DNA of 64,000 nt, taken from contig NZ_ML660188.1 in assembly GCF_007483665.1 (NCBI RefSeq), positions 5,105-69,104 of the forward strand, read 5' to 3'. Below, in pieces: positions 39,609-47,268 of the stretch. The position numbers and the translations under genes are program-made. The DNA is from Catellatospora sichuanensis. GTDB taxonomy: Bacteria > Actinomycetota > Actinomycetes > Mycobacteriales > Micromonosporaceae. The notes beneath the pieces are model-generated. The model was not told the origin of the DNA. It did no database searches and saw only the letters and a list, made by a program, of their open reading frames with translations. The first letter of the stretch is position 1; the number at the start of each line of letters is the position of its first letter.

Positions 39609-40706
39609 GTGGTCTACGACGCGCTGAGCGATTACGAGCTGGGATTTCCGGGGCCGTTGCGGGACAAGCTGGTGGCGGCGGTGCTGGACGGGAGCAAGAC
39701 CTCGACGACGGGGCTGCTGATCGGATACGAGTACGACGCCGAGCCGCTGCCGTCGCCCGGACAGCGATCCACGCTGATCGACTCGGACGGGCAGCCGCTC
39801 GCGATCCTCGAGGTCACCGAGGTGCGGCAGGTGCCGCTCGGTGAGATCGACCTCGCCCACGCGATCGACGAGGGCGAGGGCTACTCGTCCGTCGCGGACT
39901 GGCGCGCCGCGCACGAGAACTTCTGGCACTCCGAGGAGATGCGCGGCTACCTGGGGCAGCCGGACTTCGCCGTGGACGACGACACGATCGGCGTGGCCGA
40001 GCGGTTCCGGGTGGCGTCGCTGATCCCGGACGCGACCACCGTCGGCGCCGCGATCGCCGCGGAGTCGGCCGCGCTGGTCGCGGCGCTGCGAGCGGCCCCG
40101 ACCGCGGACCTGGACCGGCCCACCTGCTGCCCGCCGTGGACGGTGCGCGGCGAGTTCGCGCACACCGCGATCGCGCTGTCGCGCACCCTGGCGATGCTCG
40201 ACGCACCACCTCCGCCGGGCCCGCCGGTCGACACGGCGCGCTATTACTCCCCCGACGAGCGCTTCAGCCCGCCGGCCGACCGCGAACGGGTCGACACGGC
40301 GCAGGAGTTCGCCGAGCGGCGCACCCCGACCGATCTGATCGACTGGTTCGAGGAGCAGGCCGCGCAGGTGGTGGCGCGGGTCGCGGGCACGCCGGGGTCG
40401 CGGCTGGTCACCACCCGCCACGGCGACCCGATGCGGCTCACCGACTTCCAGGTCACCCGGGTCGTCGAGCTGGCCGTACACGGCCTGGACCTGGCCGACG
40501 CCCTCGGCGGCGCGCCGTGGCTCACCGCTCAGGCCGCCGGAGTCGTCGAGGGCCTGCTGTTCGGGCTGTCCGCGCCGCGTGCGGTCCGTGAGCTGGGCGT
40601 GGACCGGGCCGGGCTGCTGCGCCGCGCCACCGGCCGGGTCGCCCTGTCCGGGGCCGAGCGCGCCCGGTTGCAGGAGCTGGGCATCACCTGGCTGACGCTG
40701 GGCTGA
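39609..40706 (+). CDS. ASCH domain fused to mycothiol-dependent MDMPI-type domain
   Basis: A 365-aa fusion. Residues 1 to about 138 are an ASCH domain (ELGFPGPLRDKLVAAVLDGSKTSTTGLL, then GQRSTLIDSDGQPLAILEVTEV; the GSKTST loop resembles the nucleic-acid-binding loop). Residues about 145-365 are a maleylpyruvate-isomerase/DinB-type four-helix domain (CCPPWTVRGEFAHTAI with its conserved His at about 183, and VVELAVHGLDLADALG). ASCH domains bind RNA or modified nucleosides; MDMPI domains use mycothiol and zinc. The combination is unusual and its chemistry is unknown. TAGGCT (39597-39602) lies 6 nt before GTG. The permuted amine oxidase starts 1 nt after its stop. Confidence 0.85.
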   Translation: MVYDALSDYELGFPGPLRDKLVAAVLDGSKTSTTGLLIGYEYDAEPLPSPGQRSTLIDSDGQPLAILEVTEVRQVPLGEIDLAHAIDEGEGYSSVADWRAAHENFWHSEEMRGYLGQPDFAVDDDTIGVAERFRVASLIPDATTVGAAIAAESAALVAALRAAPTADLDRPTCCPPWTVRGEFAHTAIALSRTLAMLDAPPPPGPPVDTARYYSPDERFSPPADRERVDTAQEFAERRTPTDLIDWFEEQAAQVVARVAGTPGSRLVTTRHGDPMRLTDFQVTRVVELAVHGLDLADALGGAPWLTAQAAGVVEGLLFGLSAPRAVRELGVDRAGLLRRATGRVALSGAERARLQELGITWLTLG

Positions 40707-40707
40707 C

Positions 40708-41970
40708 ATGCGGCACCCGCAGCCGGTCGCGTGGGCGGTGTCGCGGTGGTGCGCCGACCCCTGGTCGCGGGGCGCGTGGACGGGACTGCTCGTCGGCGGG
40801 ACGGGCGCCGACCGGGCCAGGCTGGCCGCACCGGTGTCGGACCGGCTGGTGCTGGCCGGGGAGGGCGTGCACCCGACCCGCCCGGCCATGGTGCACGGCG
40901 CCTACGAGTCGGGGCTGACCGCGGCCGGGCACCTGCTCGCCGCGGGCCGTCCCGGCGAGCGGATCGTGGTCGTCGGTGCGGGCGTGGCGGGTCTGGCCGC
41001 CGCCCGGGAACTGCGCCGCCACGGCCGCCGGGTGCGGGTGCTGGAGGCGCGCGGCCGCGTCGGCGGGCGGGTGCACTCGGTCGACCTGGGTGGCGTCACC
41101 GCCGACCTGGGCGCGGCCTGGCTGCAGCAGTATGCCGACAACAGCCTCGCCGCCCTGGCCCGCGAGTGCGGGCTGCCCGTCGTCGCGACGGACTTCACGG
41201 ACCCGCTGACGCTGTCGGCGGACGGCCGGGTCGAGGGCGCGACAGTGGCGCTGGACGCGCTTGCGCGCACCGCACACGCGCTGACCGCCGCGGCCGACCG
41301 GCCCGTCGCCGAGGTGATCGCCGCCCACGCGGCCGGCCTGGACACCGCGTCCCGGCGCACCCTCGCGTACGCCGTCGAGGCCGGGGTGACCCTGGAGTCC
41401 GGGCTGGATTTCCGGCTGGCCTCAGCCCGGGGCGCGTTCAGCGAGCCCGGGGTCGGCGAGGGCGACCGCTGGCTGCCGGGCGGCCTGGGCACGGTGGTGA
41501 CGCACCTGGCGGACGGGCTGGACGTCATCCTCGACCGGCCGGTGACGGAGATCCGGCCCGGATCGGACGGCGTGACCGTGACCGGCTCCTGGGGTGCGCT
41601 GCACGCAGACCGCGTGGTGCTGGCGATGCCCCTGGCGGCACTGGCGGATCTGGCCGTGGACCTGCCGGACGGGCACCGGGCGGCGCTGGCCCGGATCGGC
41701 ACCGGCCGGGCGGAGAAGGTGCTGCTGCGCTATCCGGACCGGTTCTGGCCGGTCTCCCCCGGCGGCTACCTGTGGTGGGGCGAGGGCACCGACACCTGGT
41801 GCGAGTGGGCGGACCTGACCGACGGCCTCGGGCACCCGGTGCTCGCGCTGCTGGCAGCCGGCGACGCCGCGACCTCGCTGCACTCCCCCACCCGCACGGA
41901 CGCCGACATCGCTGCCAGGGCGCATGCCACGGTGGTCCGGATGGCCGCAAGTTTCCCCAACCTTCCCTGA
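40708..41970 (+). CDS. circularly permuted flavin amine oxidase
   Basis: A 420-aa protein with all parts of a flavin amine oxidase but in rotated order. Residues 4-80 are what is normally the C-terminal piece: VAWAVSRWCADPWSRGAW, RLVLAGEGVHPTRPA (AGE at 50-52) and MVHGAYESGLTAAGHLL (61-77). After a 4-residue linker (RPGE), residues 85-121 give the normally N-terminal FAD fold: IVVVGAGVAGLAAAREL with GxGxxG at 90-95, Glu113 and RVGGR. Substrate-domain and FAD strands follow, and the protein stops at ASFPNLP, exactly where the AGE block would normally continue. Sum of parts equals one full copy. It begins 1 nt after the preceding gene's stop. The substrate is unknown. Confidence 0.8.
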   Translation: MRHPQPVAWAVSRWCADPWSRGAWTGLLVGGTGADRARLAAPVSDRLVLAGEGVHPTRPAMVHGAYESGLTAAGHLLAAGRPGERIVVVGAGVAGLAAARELRRHGRRVRVLEARGRVGGRVHSVDLGGVTADLGAAWLQQYADNSLAALARECGLPVVATDFTDPLTLSADGRVEGATVALDALARTAHALTAAADRPVAEVIAAHAAGLDTASRRTLAYAVEAGVTLESGLDFRLASARGAFSEPGVGEGDRWLPGGLGTVVTHLADGLDVILDRPVTEIRPGSDGVTVTGSWGALHADRVVLAMPLAALADLAVDLPDGHRAALARIGTGRAEKVLLRYPDRFWPVSPGGYLWWGEGTDTWCEWADLTDGLGHPVLALLAAGDAATSLHSPTRTDADIAARAHATVVRMAASFPNLP

Positions 41971-41977
41971 TATCGCC

Positions 41978-42007
41978 TTGGATAGCCACGATAGGGAGTG
42001 CTAACGT
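41978..42007 (+). promoter_or_regulatory. promoter of the FGE-like/DUF4180 operon
   Basis: TTGGAT (41978-41983), 18-bp spacer, TAACGT (42002-42007); transcription would start near 42014, giving a leader of about 27 nt that carries AGGGAAGGA before ATG 42041. It is independent of the amine oxidase gene upstream. Confidence 0.6.
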
Positions 42008-42040
42008 GGGCACCTCGCCGCCGATAGGGAAGGATGCGGA

Positions 42041-43240
42041 ATGTTACGGCCTGCAGCATCGCTGTCGACCCTTGTCGGCGACATGATCGAAATTCCGGCC
42101 GGACCTGTCGACCTGCGCGATGAGGGCACCGGCCGAACATGGCGCGTCGACGTCAAGCCGTTCCTGCTGGCAGCGCACCCGGTGACCCGCGAGCTGTACG
42201 CGGCGCTGCGCGGCGGGCGACGGCCGGTCCTCGCGTCCGGCGACCCGCGGCCGCGGGTTCCGGTGACCGACGTGTCGTGGCTGGACGCGGTCCGGCTCTG
42301 CAACGAGCTGTCGGCGGCGGTCGGCCGCAGGCCGTGCTACACCCTCGGCGACGACCCCGACGGCCACGACGTGACCTGCGAGCCCGATGCCGACGGCTAC
42401 CGGCTGCCGACCGAGGCCGAGTGGGAGTACGCCTGCCGCGCCGGGACCAGCGGCGAGCGCTACGGCGATCTCGACGCGACCGCGTGGCACCGGGCGAACT
42501 CCGGCGGCGGCGCCCACAACGTCGCGACCAGGGCCCCGAACGCCTGGGGCCTGCACGACATGATCGGCAACGTGTGGGAGTGGTGCTGGGACGTCTACGA
42601 CCCACGGATCTACGGCCCGTACCGCGTCTTCCGCGGCGGCGGCTGGCAGGACCTGCCCCGCGCGCTGCGCGCGTCGTGCCGCCGCCGTAGCCATCCGGCG
42701 TTCCACATCGACGACCTCGGCTTCCGGCTCGCCCGCTCACCGTGCCCGGCCCGGGTGGAACAGCCTGCCGGAACACCGCACCCCGACGACCGGACCGCTG
42801 CGGCGGCCCACCGCGACCGACACGGAGAAACGACGATGTCCACCATGCCTTCCGCCCCCGACCGGCTCGTGACCTACGACGGCGGGACCATGCTCGTCCG
42901 CGACGGCGACGGCCTCCCGGTCACCTCCGTGCAGGACGCGCTCGACCTGATCGGCGCGACCTTCGGCTGCGCGGACACCGTGGCCGTGGCCGCGCACCTG
43001 CTCACCGACGACTTCTTCACCCTCGGCACCGGCCTGGCCGGCGAGATCATGCAGAAGTTCGTGAACTACCAGGTCAGGTTCGTCATCGTCGGGGATGTCT
43101 CGGCGCACCTGGCCCGCAGCAACGCGCTCCGCGCCTTCGTGTACGAGTCCAACCGCGGACGGCACGTCTGGTTCACCGCGGACCTCGACGAACTGACCCG
43201 CCGGCTCGGCGAGGCTGCCGCCGCGACCGGCAGGAGGTGA
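42041..43240 (+). CDS. FGE/SUMF1-like domain fused in frame to DUF4180
   Basis: A 399-aa open frame. Residues about 12-232 are a formylglycine-generating-enzyme-like (SUMF1) domain: MIEIPAGPVDLRDE, YRLPTEAEWEYACRAGTSGE, NAWGLHDMIGNVWEWCWD and FRGGGWQDLPRALRAS. The cysteine pair needed for sulfatase activation is missing from GGGWQDLP, so it is probably an EgtB-like or scaffold protein. A Pro/Asp/His-rich linker (about 235-265) leads to DUF4180 (about 270-395): QDALDLIG, TGLAGEIMQKFVNYQVRFVIVGD and ESNRGRHVWFTADLDEL. An internal ATG at 42836 with GGAGA upstream could also start DUF4180 alone. The HTH gene follows after 4 nt. Confidence 0.78.
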   Translation: MLRPAASLSTLVGDMIEIPAGPVDLRDEGTGRTWRVDVKPFLLAAHPVTRELYAALRGGRRPVLASGDPRPRVPVTDVSWLDAVRLCNELSAAVGRRPCYTLGDDPDGHDVTCEPDADGYRLPTEAEWEYACRAGTSGERYGDLDATAWHRANSGGGAHNVATRAPNAWGLHDMIGNVWEWCWDVYDPRIYGPYRVFRGGGWQDLPRALRASCRRRSHPAFHIDDLGFRLARSPCPARVEQPAGTPHPDDRTAAAAHRDRHGETTMSTMPSAPDRLVTYDGGTMLVRDGDGLPVTSVQDALDLIGATFGCADTVAVAAHLLTDDFFTLGTGLAGEIMQKFVNYQVRFVIVGDVSAHLARSNALRAFVYESNRGRHVWFTADLDELTRRLGEAAAATGRR

Positions 43241-43244
43241 CGCG

Positions 43245-43676
43245 ATGTCGGAGCTGTACTCGGTCGAGCAGGTCGCCGAACGCCTCGGCCTGCACGTGAA
43301 GACGGTGCGCAACTACGTGCGCGAGGGCCGGCTCAAGGCGGTGCGCATCGGCAAGCAGTACCGCATCAGCGCCGCCGACCTGGCCGCGCTGACCGGCGGC
43401 GCCGTGCCCGCCACACCCCGCGAGCAGGCCCGCCGGACCCGCCACGTCGAGGTGTCCAGCGTGGTCTCCATCGACGCGATCTCCCGCGAGGACGTCGACC
43501 GGCTGACCACGCTGGTCACCACCGCGGTCGGCGGCCGCCGCGACGACGACGACGGACCGGTTCGGGTGCAGGCGGTGTACGACGAGGAGCGGGCGCGGCT
43601 GCGGCTGATGCTGCTCGGCGGCGCGGCGACCACCGCCGAGCTGCTGCGCCTGGTCGACGCGCTGCTGGAGTCCTGA
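43245..43676 (+). CDS. excisionase-type helix-turn-helix protein, DUF4180 partner
   Basis: A 143-aa DNA-binding protein. The N-terminal winged helix (YSVEQVAERLGLHVKTVRNYVREG, with KAVRIGKQYRISAADLAAL) is of the excisionase/MerR-like HTH_17 type. The C-terminal half (about 75-143) is an alpha/beta domain ending in VQAVYDEERARLRLMLLGGAA. As far as I recall it is commonly adjacent to DUF4180 genes, which supports a two-part unit. AGGAGGTGACGCG precedes ATG 43245. It is probably a regulator of its own operon. Confidence 0.85.
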   Translation: MSELYSVEQVAERLGLHVKTVRNYVREGRLKAVRIGKQYRISAADLAALTGGAVPATPREQARRTRHVEVSSVVSIDAISREDVDRLTTLVTTAVGGRRDDDDGPVRVQAVYDEERARLRLMLLGGAATTAELLRLVDALLES

Positions 43677-43683
43677 CCGGCGC

Positions 43684-44640
43684 TCAACTGGCCAGGGCGG
43701 AGGCGGGGCGCTGGGCGAACCATTCGATCTGTTCCCGCAGGTCGCGCGCCTCGGGCACGTCCGCGAAACGGGAGTCGCGCAGGGCGTCGCCGACGCGCGC
43801 CACCCCGGCCATCACCTCCGCGGTGCGCCGGGGCAGGTCAAGGCGCAGCACCGGACCGAGCGTGTCCCGGGCCGCGGTCGTGTCACCGGCCCATACCCGG
43901 GTCAGCGCGAGCACGCAGCGCGCTCCCGCCTCGTCGCCGAAGGACCGCTGCTCGGGCGTGGCCGCGGCATACAGGGCGATCGACCGGGTGGCCTCGTGGA
44001 CCGCACGCTCCTGCTGGCCGGGAAGGCAGGCGTACGCGTCGGCGGCGTAGTGGTGCTGGCGGGCGGGGGCGAACAGGAAGATCCCGCCGATCGCGTCGAG
44101 GTCGTCGTGCACGTGGTGTTCGCGCATGTCGTCGGCGCGTACCAGGGCCAGCCGGGCGGGTTCGGCCGCGCCGAGCCGGGCCAGCGCCCGCGCCTGAGAG
44201 CTGGCCAGCCAGGACGTCACGGATCCGCTCTGCTCCGCGGCGATCCGCGCGCCGCAGTCGGCGAAGGCGGCGGCCTCCTGGGGCCGGCCCGCGGAGTAGG
44301 CCAGCAGGCTCTGCAGTCCCCGGCTCCAGGCGCGCAGGCCGGTGTGGCCGATGTTGTCGGCGCACACGTACCCCATCCGCGCGAGCGACATCGCCTGGTG
44401 CTCGCGGTCGAGGTCGTGGTGGGCCTTGGCCAGCATGGCGGACACGAGCGCCGCCAGCAGGTAAAGGTCGTGCACGTGGTCGGGCACCGGATCGTTCTCC
44501 AGCCGGCTGAAGACGCGTTCCTGGGTCTCCAGCAGCGGGCCGAACAGCTCGGTCACCGGGTCGCACAGGCACCGCCCGGCCAGGGCCGTCACCTCGTCGC
44601 GCAGCTGCTCGACAGTGATGTTCTCGGCAAGGATGGTCAT
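43684..44640 (-). CDS. TPR-like protein related to XRE regulator effector domains, no HTH
   Basis: A 318-aa all-helical protein: repeated helix pairs (ELFGPLLETQERVFSRLEND, HDLYLLAALVSAMLAKAHHD, SLARMGYVCADNIGHTGLRAWSRG) with Ala-rich TPR-like spacing. This matches the C-terminal domain of the large actinomycete XRE regulators, but the N-terminal DNA-binding domain is absent. It may be a stand-alone partner. A start at ATG 44640 is preceded by GAGAGGCG. It is convergent with the HTH gene at 43676 and 13 bp from the POT transporter gene, possibly co-transcribed with it. Confidence 0.7.
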   Translation of the reverse strand: MTILAENITVEQLRDEVTALAGRCLCDPVTELFGPLLETQERVFSRLENDPVPDHVHDLYLLAALVSAMLAKAHHDLDREHQAMSLARMGYVCADNIGHTGLRAWSRGLQSLLAYSAGRPQEAAAFADCGARIAAEQSGSVTSWLASSQARALARLGAAEPARLALVRADDMREHHVHDDLDAIGGIFLFAPARQHHYAADAYACLPGQQERAVHEATRSIALYAAATPEQRSFGDEAGARCVLALTRVWAGDTTAARDTLGPVLRLDLPRRTAEVMAGVARVGDALRDSRFADVPEARDLREQIEWFAQRPASALAS

Positions 44641-44653
44641 CGGTGGTCGCCTC

Positions 44654-46144
44654 TCAGTGCACGCCGGACATCAGTTCACCGATCCGGCGGGCGCCGAACC
44701 AGAAGCAGACGCCGACGATGACGGCCAGCGCACCCAGGGTGCCGTAGTACGCCGCGTCGGACAGCTTGCCGCTCAGCGGGGTGACCCAGGTGTTGAGGGC
44801 GTTGCCGGCGGCGGTGGCCAGGAACCACAGGCCCATCACCTGGCTGGCGTAGCGCAGCGGGGCGAGTTTCGTGGTGACGGACAGCCCGACCGGGGACAGC
44901 AGCAGCTCGGCGCAGGTCTGGATGAAGTACACCAGCACGATCCACCACGGCGAGATCAGCCCACGGGCGGCGGCCGCCCCGGCCGTGCCCATCACCAGGA
45001 ACGACAGGCCGATGCCGAGCAGTGCCAGGGAGAACTTGACCGGTGTGCCGGGCTGGCGGCGGTCCAGCCGCGTCCACATCCACGCGAACAGGGGCGCGAG
45101 CAGCAGGATCAGCACCGGGTTGATCGACTGGAACCAGGCCGTGGGAATCTGGAAGCTGCCGACCTGCCGGTCGACCTTCTCGTCGGTGAACAGGCTCACC
45201 AGGCTGCCGGCCTGGTCGTAGATCATCCAGAACAGCGCCGCCCCGATGAAGATCCACACGTAGGCGCCCACCCGGGAGCGCTCCTGGTGGGTCAGGGTCT
45301 TGTCGCGGAACATCATCATGAAGTACAGGGCGGGCACGACCAGCGCCAGGATCGTGAGCGCGTTCTTGACGTGGTCGGCCTTGAAGGTGCCCGCTGCGAT
45401 GTCGATCGCCAGCAGCACCACGATGACGGCCACCACGATTGCGGCGATCTTCAGGATCTTGTTGCGTTCGTGGGCCTGCAGCGGCTTGTGCGCCTTGAGG
45501 CCGACACCCTCGAGCCGGCGGTAGCCCAGCAGGTACTGGATCACGGCGATGGTCATGCCGAGCGCGGCGATGCCGAACGCCACGTGCCAGTCCCGCCTGG
45601 CCGCGAAGATGCCGGTCAGCAGCGGGGCGAAGAACGCGCCCAGGTTGATGCCCAGGTAGAACAGCGTGAAGCCGGCGTCGCGGCGGGACTCGTGCATCTC
45701 CGGGTGCTTGTCGTAGAGCTCGCCGACCATGGCGGAGATGTTGGGCTTGAGCAGGCCGGTACCGAGCACGATGAGCACGAGGCCGAGGTAGAACATGGAC
45801 CTGGCGGAGAACGCCAGCGCGTAGTGGCCCAGCGCGATGATGATGCCGCCCCACAGCACGCTGCGGCGGGTGCCGAGGATCCGGTCGGCGATCCAGCCGC
45901 CGGGCAGGGCCGTGAAGTAGACCATCGAGACGTAGATGGAGTACAGCGAGGCGGCGGCGACGTCGTCCATGCCGAAGCCGCCGTCGGTCAGCTCCGCGGC
46001 CAGGAACAGGGTGAGGATGGCCCGCATGCCGTAGTAGCTGAACCGCTCCCACATCTCGGTGAGGAACAGCACGACCAGGCCACCGGGGTGACCGAGCCAG
46101 GTCTTGACCGGTTTGCCCGATGCCGGCACCGCCGTGGTGGCCAT
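44654..46144 (-). CDS. POT/PTR family peptide transporter
   Basis: A 496-aa proton-coupled oligopeptide transporter with 14 hydrophobic helices. The family E-x-x-E-R motif is present as FLTEMWERFSYYG (about 26-38), helped by GGWIADRILGTRRSVLWGG (PTR2 signature 1, about 82-100) and FTLFYLGINLGAFFAPLLTG (signature 2). It imports di- and tripeptides with protons. It is the first gene of a likely operon with the TPR-like gene. A GGGGGTAACGCG stretch precedes ATG 46144; an earlier in-frame ATG is not supported. Confidence 0.94.
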   Translation of the reverse strand: MATTAVPASGKPVKTWLGHPGGLVVLFLTEMWERFSYYGMRAILTLFLAAELTDGGFGMDDVAAASLYSIYVSMVYFTALPGGWIADRILGTRRSVLWGGIIIALGHYALAFSARSMFYLGLVLIVLGTGLLKPNISAMVGELYDKHPEMHESRRDAGFTLFYLGINLGAFFAPLLTGIFAARRDWHVAFGIAALGMTIAVIQYLLGYRRLEGVGLKAHKPLQAHERNKILKIAAIVVAVIVVLLAIDIAAGTFKADHVKNALTILALVVPALYFMMMFRDKTLTHQERSRVGAYVWIFIGAALFWMIYDQAGSLVSLFTDEKVDRQVGSFQIPTAWFQSINPVLILLLAPLFAWMWTRLDRRQPGTPVKFSLALLGIGLSFLVMGTAGAAAARGLISPWWIVLVYFIQTCAELLLSPVGLSVTTKLAPLRYASQVMGLWFLATAAGNALNTWVTPLSGKLSDAAYYGTLGALAVIVGVCFWFGARRIGELMSGVH

Positions 46145-46265
46145 CGCGTTACCCCCGGATGTGATGTACCCCGCAAAACTGGTCCAATCGGACGATATCG
46201 CGCCGCTCAGGCACACATGAGGAGCTCTCCGGAATCGGCTGCGGCTGCGGCGTGTGTCATGGTGG

Positions 46266-46291
46266 GGAATCGTCCGGGCGATCAGGTCGTT
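46266..46291 (+). promoter_or_regulatory. sigma-R-type promoter of rbpA
   Basis: GGAAT (46266-46270), exactly 18 bp, GTT (46289-46291): the Streptomyces sigma-R / mycobacterial SigH disulfide-stress consensus. It lies 37 bp before ATG 46329. A weaker copy, GGAAT-N18-GTG, starts at 46231. In Streptomyces rbpA is a known sigma-R target, which agrees with this placement. Confidence 0.7.
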
Positions 46292-46328
46292 GCATCACCC
46301 GGAAGCCATACGAGTGTGAGGAGCTGAC

Positions 46329-46667
46329 ATGGGCGATCGGATGTTGCGGGGAAGCCGCCTGGGGGCCGTCAGCTACGAGTCCGAGCGCAACACCGAACTC
46401 GCGCCGCGTCAGATGCGCGAGTTCCTGTGCGCCCAGGGCCACCGCTTCGAGGTGCCGTTCGCGGTCGAGGCCGAAGTGCCCGCGACCTGGGAATGCAAGT
46501 TCGACGGGAGCGTGGCGCGCCTGGTCGACGGCACCGAGCCGGAGCAGAAGAAGGTCAAGCCGCCGCGTACGCACTGGGACATGCTGCTCGAGCGCCGGTC
46601 CATGACCGAGCTCGACGAGATCCTCAACGAGCGCCTGGCCGACGTACGCACCAGACGCGGCCGCTGA
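46329..46667 (+). CDS. rbpA: RNA polymerase-binding protein RbpA
   Basis: A 112-aa RbpA: N-terminal tail MLRGSRLGAVSYESERNTELAPRQ (5-28), zinc-site core with CAQGHRFEVPFAVEAEVPATWEC, then the basic linker and the sigma-interaction domain with PPRTHWDMLLERRSMTELDEIL. It stabilises open complexes with the principal sigma factor. GAGGAGCTGAC precedes ATG 46329. The order rbpA / fxsA / ppm1 resembles the M. tuberculosis Rv2050-Rv2053 region. Confidence 0.97.
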   Translation: MGDRMLRGSRLGAVSYESERNTELAPRQMREFLCAQGHRFEVPFAVEAEVPATWECKFDGSVARLVDGTEPEQKKVKPPRTHWDMLLERRSMTELDEILNERLADVRTRRGR

Positions 46668-46677
46668 GCACACGCAA

Positions 46678-46711
46678 AAGGCACCCGCCCCGATTCCGGG
46701 GCGGGTGCCTT
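46678..46711. terminator. bidirectional terminator after rbpA
   Basis: AAGGCACCCGCCCCG (46678-46692) is complementary to CGGGGCGGGTGCCTT (46697-46711) with a 4-nt loop; A and T ends serve rbpA and the convergent fxsA gene. Confidence 0.82.
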
Positions 46712-46718
46712 CGTGCTG

Positions 46719-47234
46719 TCAGTCGACGATCTCGCCTTCGATGACCTCGGTCGGCCCGGGCCGTCCCGCCGCGGGCGGATGTGGCGGGTGGGGCTGGTGG
46801 TGCGGGTCGTGCGGAGTGCTGACCCGGACCTTCCTGGGCCCGAACACGCTGTTGGCGGCCGACGCCGGGATGCGCTTCTCGGTCGCGGCCCGGATCCGGC
46901 CCCGGACGAGCCCGCGCACCGGCGGGATCAGCAGCAGCAACCCGACCGCCGCGGTCAGCAGCCCGGGGATGATCAGCAGCAGTCCCGCGATCAGCCCGAC
47001 CACGCCGTCGAGGGCCTGGTCGCCGCGCGCCTGCCCGGCCAGCCGAGCCTCGCGTAGCCGCCGCCACGCCGAGAGCCCCTCCTTGCGCAGCAGCACCGCG
47101 CCGAGCAGCATCAGGCCGACGGACAGCAGCAGCGTCGCGCCGATGCCGATCAGGCGGCTGACGCCCCAGAAGACGGCGAACTCCACCGCGCCCAGCAGCA
47201 GCACGGCCAGCGGCACCCACCGCAGTCTGCGCAT
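46719..47234 (-). CDS. fxsA: FxsA family membrane protein
   Basis: A 171-aa protein with three to four hydrophobic helices (VPLAVLLLGAVEFAVFWGVS; ATLLLSVGLMLLGAVLL; VVGLIAGLLLIIPGLLTAAVGLLLLIPPVR) and the FxsA signature RKEGLSAWRRL and GLLLIIPGLLTAAVGLLLLI. The C-terminus is a His/Pro-rich tail (HDPHHQPHPPHPP) ending EVIEGEIVD, typical of actinomycete members. E. coli FxsA affects phage T7 exclusion by F plasmids. It lies in the rbpA-ppm1 neighbourhood; no ribosome site stronger than GGAGG is seen before ATG 47234. Confidence 0.9.
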   Translation of the reverse strand: MRRLRWVPLAVLLLGAVEFAVFWGVSRLIGIGATLLLSVGLMLLGAVLLRKEGLSAWRRLREARLAGQARGDQALDGVVGLIAGLLLIIPGLLTAAVGLLLLIPPVRGLVRGRIRAATEKRIPASAANSVFGPRKVRVSTPHDPHHQPHPPHPPAAGRPGPTEVIEGEIVD

Positions 47235-47268
47235 CCGGTCACCTCCAGCCGGTCCGGCCGGCGTGGGA

